From Methylomonas sp. (GTDB lineage: Bacteria > Pseudomonadota > Gammaproteobacteria > Methylococcales > Methylomonadaceae), in contig JAQTYP010000088.1 of assembly GCA_028688235.1 (NCBI GenBank), positions 1-10,003 on the forward strand: a DNA stretch of 10,003 nt, in the 5' to 3' direction. Below are positions 1-5,446 of the stretch, piece by piece. A program made the translations under genes and the position numbers. How positions within the stretch are numbered: the stretch's first letter is position 1; each line of letters begins with the position of its first letter. The notes below the pieces were generated by a model that did no database searches, had not been told where the DNA came from, and worked only from the letters and a program-made list of their open reading frames with translations.

Positions 1-50
1 TTTTTTTATTTGCCGGGAAATACGCTCTTACCGAAGTCGTGCGGCGTATG

Positions 51-506
51 TTAACGGATTGACGCTTGATAGCTGACCGAAAAGTCGTTTAATGCTGCCA
101 ATGCTAGTTCCAGATCTTTGGTTTTCGAAAACTCAAAAGCATCCACGCCGACGCGGTGCAAGTAAAACACTTGATCGCTGATGAAGTTGCCTACCGCACG
201 TATTTCTCCTTGGTAATCGTTGCGGCTTCTGAGTAATTGGGCATGAGAGAACAGGCGGCCATCGGTAAAAGCCGGGAAATCCAGTTCTATCAGGCTGATC
301 CCGGATAAGTCGGTTGCTCCGACGGCATCGCTCGGGTCGCTGGGCGTCAACCTGATGCCGATTTTGCCATTATGGCTGGCTAGTTGCTGCTTGTCTTCGT
401 TCCAGCGTCTTAGTGTAACGGTGATATCGCCGTCTACCAATGGGCTGTCGTCCGCAACAAAGGTCCAGGTGTTTTCAGTTATCTGCTGGTCTTTAATGAT
501 GGGCAT
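51..506 (-). CDS. DUF934 family protein, partner of sulfite reductase
   Basis: A 151-residue soluble protein of the DUF934 family, which commonly lies directly downstream of cysI in proteobacteria and is described only as a putative oxidoreductase linked to sulfite reduction; no reaction is established. The family signature is clear: FPAFTDGRLFSHAQLLRSR at about residues 77-95, then GEIRAVGNFISDQVFYLHR (about 99-117) and VGVDAFEF (118-125). There is no signal peptide, membrane segment or cysteine cluster. I place the start at the ATG at 506-504, giving MPIIKDQQ, rather than the ATG at 593, because the upstream extension lies wholly inside cysI and does not look like the family. This start overlaps the end of cysI by 14 bases, so translation is probably coupled to cysI. 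The stop is TAA at 53-51. Family assignment is firm; molecular function is unknown. Confidence 0.88.
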   Translation of the reverse strand: MPIIKDQQITENTWTFVADDSPLVDGDITVTLRRWNEDKQQLASHNGKIGIRLTPSDPSDAVGATDLSGISLIELDFPAFTDGRLFSHAQLLRSRNDYQGEIRAVGNFISDQVFYLHRVGVDAFEFSKTKDLELALAALNDFSVSYQASIR

Positions 507-2145
507 AAACTTTTTCTCTAAAGGGTTCCAGGCCGATGCGTTTGACGGTTTGTAAGAAAGGCTCGTCGTCCAGACGCTGCTGAACGTAAACATCCAAGAT
601 TCCGATGATCGCGTGGGTGATTTGATCTTTGGCTACCGATGGCCCCAGACGTTCGCCGATAGCGGCTTCGTTTTCGGATGAGCCGCCCAGGGTGATCTGG
701 TACCATTCTTCGCCTTTTTTATCGACGCCTAAAATGCCGATATGGCCGACGCTTTGATGGGCGCAACCGTTCATGCAGCCCGACATGTTGATCTTGAGGT
801 CGCCGATGTCGTGTATGTAGTCCATGTCGTCGAGCGCGGCATTGATTTCTTTGGCGATGCCGATGGAGCTTGCATTGGCCAGCGAGCAAAAATCCAATCC
901 GGGGCAGCAGATCATGTCGGTAACCGTGCCGATGTTGGGTGTGGCCAGTTTCAATGCGTCCAATTTTTGCCAGAGGGTGTAAAGATCGCCCTGTTTGACA
1001 TCTGCCAGCACCAGGTTTTGTCTATGGGTGCTTCTGATTTCGCCAAGGCTGAATTGGTCCGCCAGATCGGCAAGGAGGGTTAGTTGTTCGGCGGTAATAT
1101 CGCCTGGCGGTGAATCGGGGGCTTTCAGCGAGACGAAGACGGCACGGTAGCCCGGTATGCGGTGGTCCGTGCTGTTATATTTGATCCATTTTGCAAACGC
1201 GGGGTCGCCGGCCTGTTTGTCGGCAAAGCCGGTATCGTTCGCCGCCGTGGGATCGTAAACAGGAGGGGTGAAATGGGTTTTCATCTCGGCTATGCGTTCA
1301 TCGCTGAGTAGCATGGTATCGCGGATGCGCTGCCATTCCTGTTCGACCAGGGCTTGGAATTTCTCGAGCCCGGTTTCTTTGATCAGTATCTTGATGCGGG
1401 CTTTGTATTTGTTGTCGCGTCTACCTAGTAGGTTGTAAACGCGCAATATCGCTTCCAGATACGATAGCAGGTATTTTTTCTCTAAGAAGGCTTTTACGGT
1501 TTGGCCGATGATGGGCGTTCTGCCCAGGCCGCCGCCGGCCAGGACTCTAAAGCCGACTTCGCCGGCTTCGTTGCGGACCAGATAGACGCCAACGTCGTGC
1601 AGTTGCACGGCGGCTCTATCGTGCTCGGAGCCGCTGACGGCGATTTTGAATTTGCGCGGTAAATAAGCGAATTCTGGATGTAAAGTGGTCCATTGCCGGA
1701 TGATTTCGCAATAGGGGCGAGGATCTTCGATTTCATCGACGCATACGCCGGCTAAGTGATCCGATGTGGTGTTACGTAAACAGTTGCCGCTGGTTTGAAT
1801 CGCATGCATTTGTACGGTGGCCAATTCATTCAGCAGGTCCGGCACTCGTTCCAGCGCGGGCCAGTTGAATTGTACGTTTTGGCGGGTCGTGAAATGGCAA
1901 TACCCTTTATCGTAGTCCACCGCTACTTTGGCAAGCATCCGAAGCTGCTTGGAAGAGAGCAGTCCGTAGGGGGCGGCTATCCTTAACATGGGGGCGTGAG
2001 TTTGAACGTAGAGGCCGTTCATCAGTCGGAGCGCTCTGAACTCTTCAGCCCCGAGTTCGCCCTTCAGGAATCGCTGGGTCTGGCCTCGGAACTGAGTAAC
2101 GCGCTGCTCAATAAGTGTTTGATCTTGCTCGTTATATTGGTACAT
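493..2145 (-). CDS. cysI: Nitrite/sulfite reductase hemoprotein (CysI type)
   Basis: A 550-residue cytoplasmic siroheme/4Fe-4S reductase that catalyses six-electron reduction, most likely sulfite to sulfide in cysteine biosynthesis. The family layout is visible: two ferredoxin-like half domains (about 45-110 and 350-400), each followed by a siroheme/4Fe-4S domain. The cluster ligands are C414 and C420 (CCPGLDFC, C-x5-C) and C457 and C461 (SGCMNGC, C-x3-C); the second pair also supplies the axial thiolate that bridges to siroheme. The TTRQNVQF segment (86-93) matches the anion/siroheme-binding arginine region. The ATG start at 2145 gives MYQYNEQDQ, a typical family N-terminus, but no clear Shine-Dalgarno precedes it. 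No cysJ flavoprotein lies beside it, so the electron donor is probably ferredoxin or encoded elsewhere. Assimilatory nitrite reduction cannot be excluded from sequence alone. The downstream DUF934 partner favours sulfite. Confidence 0.93.
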   Translation of the reverse strand: MYQYNEQDQTLIEQRVTQFRGQTQRFLKGELGAEEFRALRLMNGLYVQTHAPMLRIAAPYGLLSSKQLRMLAKVAVDYDKGYCHFTTRQNVQFNWPALERVPDLLNELATVQMHAIQTSGNCLRNTTSDHLAGVCVDEIEDPRPYCEIIRQWTTLHPEFAYLPRKFKIAVSGSEHDRAAVQLHDVGVYLVRNEAGEVGFRVLAGGGLGRTPIIGQTVKAFLEKKYLLSYLEAILRVYNLLGRRDNKYKARIKILIKETGLEKFQALVEQEWQRIRDTMLLSDERIAEMKTHFTPPVYDPTAANDTGFADKQAGDPAFAKWIKYNSTDHRIPGYRAVFVSLKAPDSPPGDITAEQLTLLADLADQFSLGEIRSTHRQNLVLADVKQGDLYTLWQKLDALKLATPNIGTVTDMICCPGLDFCSLANASSIGIAKEINAALDDMDYIHDIGDLKINMSGCMNGCAHQSVGHIGILGVDKKGEEWYQITLGGSSENEAAIGERLGPSVAKDQITHAIIGILDVYVQQRLDDEPFLQTVKRIGLEPFREKVYAHH

Positions 2146-2190
2146 TTAAAAGTGTTTTTTGTTTTGCGGACAATGCTGACAAGGCCCGGA

Positions 2191-2219
2191 ATAATATACC
2201 GGCAGGCATTAAATGACAA
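2191..2219 (-). promoter_or_regulatory. Sigma70-like promoter of cysI
   Basis: On the minus strand a -35 TTGTCA (2219-2214) is separated by exactly 17 bases from a -10 TATTAT (2196-2191). This predicts a transcript starting near 2184 and a leader of about 40 bases before the cysI ATG. Each hexamer matches five of six consensus bases. The region is AT-rich and divergent from nhaD. No recognisable regulator site was identified. Confidence 0.6.
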
Positions 2220-2297
2220 AGATTATTATATGGTGATAACATGCGCCGCTGATTTTTGACCATTAATTCATGACTATATTGGGTAAAGGGGGTTGTC

Positions 2298-3656
2298 TTG
2301 TTGCGCTTACTGTTAATTTTGGCCGGCTTGCTGTTTTTGCCGGAACTGGCCATGGCCGAGGAGTTTCATAACCTGGGACTGACCGGCACGGAACGCGGAA
2401 TCTACACCGTATTGATTTTCCTGGTTGCCTATGGCTTTGTAATGACCGAAGAATTTACGCATTTGCGTAAATCCAAGCCGGTGATTTTTGCAGCCGCGGT
2501 GATCTGGGCGCATGTAGCGATTTTGGCTCAGGAAGCGGGCGTTCCAGGCGAAGAATTGCATAAGGCGTTCGAGCATGATTTGAAAGAATATGCCGAGTTG
2601 ATGTTGTTCCTGTTAGTGGCGATGAGCTATATCAACGCAATGGCCGAACGCAATGTATTCGAAGCCTTGCGTTCTTGGATGATCAGAAAGCAATTTGGTT
2701 ATAAGCATCTGTTTTGGATCACCGGTGTCATCACCTTCTTTTTGTCTGCGGTGGCGGATAACCTGACTTCAGCGCTGTTGGTCGGGGCCGTGGTGTTGGC
2801 GGTAGGCGCCGACAACGAAAAGTTCGTATCTATTGGTTTTGTTAATTTGGTCATTGCTGCCAACGCAGGAGGGGCATTTTGCCCATTCGGCGACATCACC
2901 ACGCTGATGGTCTGGCAGGCAGGATACGCCGAATTTTTCGATTTCTTCAAATTGTTTATTCCGTCAGTGGTCAACTATGTCGTGCCGGCGTTTTTCATGT
3001 GGCAGGCGATTCCGGACGAACGCCCTCAAGCCACCGACGAGGAGGCCGTGGTGATGAAGCCAGGCGCATGGCAGGTCTGTGGTTTATTCGGCTTGACCAT
3101 TGGTGCTGCCGTCAGTTTCAAGCAATTCCTGCATTTGCCGCCGTTCATGGGGATGATGCTGGGTCTTTCTGTGTTGATGCTGTACGGCTATAGCCTTAAA
3201 GTGCGCTATTCGGTTGAAGGCAACCGTTTTGACATATTTAATAAAGTCAAAGAAGCTGAGTGGGATACTTTGTTGTTTTTCTTCGGTGTGGTATTCGCCG
3301 TGGGTGGCTTGGGTTATATCGGTTACCTGGAGTTGCTGTCAGCGGCTATGTATGACGGCTTGGGGGCGACAACCGCCAATATCTTGGTCGGCGTTATTTC
3401 GGCCGTGGTCGACAACATTCCGGTGATGTTTGCAGTGCTGAATATGAATGTGGACATGGATTTGTACCAATGGCTGTTGGTGACCTTGACGGCCGGCGTC
3501 GGCGGATCGTTGTTTTCTGTCGGTTCGGCGGCTGGCGTGGCTTTGATGGGGCAGTCCAATCATAAATACACCTTCTTTAGTCATTTGAAATGGACTCCGG
3601 TCATTGCGGTCGGTTATGTCGCTAGTATCGTAACTCATTACTTGATTAACGGCTAA
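2298..3656 (+). CDS. nhaD: Na+/H+ antiporter NhaD
   Basis: A 452-residue inner-membrane antiporter of the NhaD family (ion transporter superfamily), expected to export Na+ or Li+ in exchange for protons. Family motifs are clear: VADNLTSAL (152-160), NAGGAFCPFGDITT (189-202), VVDNIPVMF (370-378) and GVGGSLFSVGSAAGVALMG (400-418). The paired ADN/VDN motifs (D154-N155 and D372-N373) mark the two inverted repeats of the fold, and the acidic residues are candidate cation ligands. A signal-peptide-like N-terminus ends in AMA before EEF (about residue 20). The start is TTG at 2298, with TTG at 2301 equally possible. Either is served by the purine run AAAGGGGG (2285-2292), and no in-frame ATG lies nearby. 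The gene is divergent from cysI. ampG follows after 57 bases with no visible terminator, so the two may share a transcript. Confidence 0.92.
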   Translation: MLRLLLILAGLLFLPELAMAEEFHNLGLTGTERGIYTVLIFLVAYGFVMTEEFTHLRKSKPVIFAAAVIWAHVAILAQEAGVPGEELHKAFEHDLKEYAELMLFLLVAMSYINAMAERNVFEALRSWMIRKQFGYKHLFWITGVITFFLSAVADNLTSALLVGAVVLAVGADNEKFVSIGFVNLVIAANAGGAFCPFGDITTLMVWQAGYAEFFDFFKLFIPSVVNYVVPAFFMWQAIPDERPQATDEEAVVMKPGAWQVCGLFGLTIGAAVSFKQFLHLPPFMGMMLGLSVLMLYGYSLKVRYSVEGNRFDIFNKVKEAEWDTLLFFFGVVFAVGGLGYIGYLELLSAAMYDGLGATTANILVGVISAVVDNIPVMFAVLNMNVDMDLYQWLLVTLTAGVGGSLFSVGSAAGVALMGQSNHKYTFFSHLKWTPVIAVGYVASIVTHYLING

Positions 3657-3703
3657 ATTCGATCTACGGCTGATTGGTATTGGCTGTTCTTGCATCATCT
3701 TGC

Positions 3704-3710
3704 GGAGAGG
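3704..3710 (+). promoter_or_regulatory. Ribosome binding site fixing the ampG start
   Basis: GGAGAGG lies just upstream of TTG 3714, with six bases between GGAG and the start. The upstream in-frame TTG at 3690 has no comparable site, and the GGAGAGG would then lie inside the coding region. This favours the shorter protein. Confidence 0.6.
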
Positions 3711-3713
3711 CGT

Positions 3714-5084
3714 TTGACATCAACAAAGGATAGTTGGCGTCGCGCCCTCTCCGTCTATTCCCGGCCGGAAGTGCTGGGAATGATCTTTCTGGGCTTTTCA
3801 GCCGGTCTTCCTTTTATCTTGCTGTCTTCGACTCTGTCTGCCTGGTTGGCGGATGAGGGTGTCGCTTTGTCCGTAATTGGTTATTTCAGTTTGGTTGGTG
3901 TGGCGTATTCGATTAAGGTTTTTTGGGCCCCGGTTATCGATCGGTTTCCGCTGCCGTTGTTGGCTCGAGCCCTTGGTAAGAGGCGGGCCTGGATGCTGCT
4001 TTCACAATTGGGTGTTACGGCGGGGCTTTGGTTTATGAGTCTGGTGCCGCTAGCGACAGGATTGCAGCAGCTTGCCTTGCTGGCTGTTTGGGTGGCGTTT
4101 TGCTCTGCCACTCAGGATATCGTCATCGATGCTTACCGCATCGAGGCTGTTGCGGTCAGATTTCAAGGCGCAATGGCGGCGATGTATGTATTTGGTTATC
4201 GCTTGGCCTTATTGGTGGCTGGGGCAGGGGCTCTGTACCTGGCCGAGTATCAGGGGTGGCAGAGGGCTTATCAGGCTATGGCTATCGCTATGTTGGTCGG
4301 AATCGTCTCGACGTTGATGATAGTCGAGCCCAAACATGATCCTAACCGTTCCGCGCAAGAAGTCGAAGCGGATCTCGAGCGGGCCTTCACGTCTGTGGCG
4401 AGCGTTGGTTTGGCGGCAAGGTTGCTGAAATGGTTTTTGGATGCGGTGGCAGGTCCTTTTGTCGAATTTTTCCGGCGCAACGGCCGTAACGGTCTGTTGA
4501 TATTGGCTTTGATTGCTTTGTACAAGATGAGCGACATCGCCATGGGGGTCATGGCTAATCCGTTTTATCTGGACTTGGGCTTCAGCAAGAAACAGATCGC
4601 CGATGTGACCAAGGTTTTTGGTTTTTTTATGACCATATTGGGTACCTCGTTGGGTGGCGTGTGTGTCGTGCGTTACGGGCTTATGTGGCCTTTGCTGTGG
4701 GGTGCTGTGATCGTGGCGGCGACTAATTTGTTGTTTGCGCTGTTGGCTGTAGTGGAGCCGAATCTGTATTTGTTGGCCGGTGTGGTCAGCGCGGACAATC
4801 TGTGCGGGGGGCTTGCTTCGGCGGTATTCATTGCTTATCTATCGAGCTTGACCAATAGCGCTTACACGGCAACTCAGTACGCGCTGTTTAGTTCGTTGAT
4901 GACTCTGCCGGCCAAGTTGGTCGGTGGATTTTCGGGGGACATCGTATCCGGTTATGGTTATGCTGTTTTCTTCGCTTATGCTTCGTTAATCGGTGTTCCG
5001 GCTATCGTTCTGGTGGTCTTGGTGATGAGGTTTCAGGTCGGTAATGGGGATGATTTGGTCTCAAAAGACGTAAAGGGCGAGTGA
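3714..5084 (+). CDS. ampG: AmpG-like muropeptide permease (MFS, PAT family)
   Basis: An inner-membrane transporter of about 456 residues with some 12 or more hydrophobic segments. It resembles AmpG, which imports GlcNAc-1,6-anhydroMurNAc peptides released from peptidoglycan so they can be recycled; in some bacteria this also sets the inducer level for AmpC beta-lactamase. Recognition rests on the first membrane segment (GMIFLGFSAGLPFILL), the APVIDRF and LGKRRAW loop motifs, TQDIVIDAYR (about 133-142) and the following GYRLALLVAGAGALYLAE segment, all in AmpG order. The start is taken as TTG 3714 from its Shine-Dalgarno; TTG 3690 would add eight residues. Size is slightly below the E. coli protein (about 490). 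The PAT family also includes acetyl-CoA transporters, so the substrate is an inference. The nearby PBP1A gene fits a peptidoglycan role but is on the opposite strand. Confidence 0.85.
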   Translation: MTSTKDSWRRALSVYSRPEVLGMIFLGFSAGLPFILLSSTLSAWLADEGVALSVIGYFSLVGVAYSIKVFWAPVIDRFPLPLLARALGKRRAWMLLSQLGVTAGLWFMSLVPLATGLQQLALLAVWVAFCSATQDIVIDAYRIEAVAVRFQGAMAAMYVFGYRLALLVAGAGALYLAEYQGWQRAYQAMAIAMLVGIVSTLMIVEPKHDPNRSAQEVEADLERAFTSVASVGLAARLLKWFLDAVAGPFVEFFRRNGRNGLLILALIALYKMSDIAMGVMANPFYLDLGFSKKQIADVTKVFGFFMTILGTSLGGVCVVRYGLMWPLLWGAVIVAATNLLFALLAVVEPNLYLLAGVVSADNLCGGLASAVFIAYLSSLTNSAYTATQYALFSSLMTLPAKLVGGFSGDIVSGYGYAVFFAYASLIGVPAIVLVVLVMRFQVGNGDDLVSKDVKGE

Positions 5085-5099
5085 AAGTCTAGTTTTTTA

Positions 5100-5128
5100 T
5101 TGCGGTTAACCTGTTCAGGTCGTATCAT
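5100..5128 (+). promoter_or_regulatory. Probable sigma70-type promoter of rpmE
   Basis: TTGCGG (5100-5105) is separated by 17 bases from TATCAT (5123-5128), a -10 with one mismatch; the -35 keeps only the TTG. A start near 5135 would leave about 40 bases of leader. The 93 bases between ampG and rpmE are AT-rich and hold no other gene. Confidence 0.4.
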
Positions 5129-5177
5129 AAGCAGTTCTCTATTATTATGATGTGGCCCAAACGGGTATGTGAGCAAT

Positions 5178-5378
5178 ATGAAACCAGAAATTCATCCTGA
5201 ATATAAACAGATTACGGTTACTTGTGGTTGTGGTAATACCTTTCAAACAGGTTCGGTCTTAGCGAAAGATTTGCATATAGAGGTTTGCTCTTCTTGCCAT
5301 CCTTTTTATACCGGTAAACAACGGGTAGTCGATACCTCTGGACGTGTTGATAAATTCCGTAAAAAATTCGGCAAATAA
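5178..5378 (+). CDS. rpmE: 50S ribosomal protein L31, zinc-binding form
   Basis: A 66-residue protein of the large ribosomal subunit that bridges towards the small subunit head. It aligns by eye with E. coli L31: MKPEIHPEYK at the N-terminus, then CGCGN, VCSSCHPFYTGKQR and GRVDKFRKKFG. The four zinc-ligand cysteines are all present (C16, C18, C37, C40), so this is the C+ paralogue that is normally replaced by a cysteine-free L31 (YkgM type) under zinc starvation. The ATG at 5178 is chosen by homology; a GTG at 5169 in the same frame would add three residues, and neither has a strong Shine-Dalgarno. Codon choice (frequent GGT, CGT, GTT, AAA) differs from the GC-richer neighbours and suits a highly expressed gene. 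It is convergent with ponA/mrcA. Confidence 0.96.
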   Translation: MKPEIHPEYKQITVTCGCGNTFQTGSVLAKDLHIEVCSSCHPFYTGKQRVVDTSGRVDKFRKKFGK

Positions 5379-5396
5379 GTTTTGCCGCATGCCCTG

Positions 5397-5424
5397 ATAG
5401 CCGCCGATTTTAGAAGGCGGCTAT
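5397..5424. terminator. Hairpin between convergent rpmE and ponA/mrcA
   Basis: A perfect 9-base-pair inverted repeat, ATAGCCGCC (5397-5405) and GGCGGCTAT (5416-5424), with a 10-base loop. It starts 18 bases after the rpmE stop and lies 22 bases beyond the ponA/mrcA stop, where a bidirectional terminator would be expected. Neither strand has a following U-tract, so it is not a canonical intrinsic terminator. It may act as an mRNA 3'-end stabiliser or work with Rho. Confidence 0.5.
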
Positions 5425-5446
5425 TCGTAAGTGTCTAGCTGCAATT

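Noticed and set aside
20..49. Inverted repeat ATACGC/GCGTAT just after the DUF934 stop, as a minus-strand terminator
   Set aside because: Only six base pairs with an 18-base loop and no real U-tract on the minus strand; the T run at 1-7 lies on the wrong strand for this use. The end of the window prevents a judgement.
507..593. Longer N-terminus for the DUF934 protein from the ATG at 593
   Set aside because: The extra 29 residues lie entirely within cysI and do not resemble the family, whereas MPIIKDQQ at 506 is a typical beginning.
742..1083. Open plus-strand frame of 113 codons opposite cysI
   Set aside because: It is antisense to the conserved siroheme-binding region of cysI and its translation resembles no family; it is a shadow frame.
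2256..2280. TTGACC ... TATATT as an nhaD promoter
   Set aside because: The spacing is only 13 bases, too short for sigma70; no convincing nhaD promoter was found.
5058..5098. GTCT/AGAC hairpin and T6 run as an ampG terminator
   Set aside because: The stem is four base pairs inside the ampG end, and the T run begins over 20 bases away, so they do not form an intrinsic terminator.
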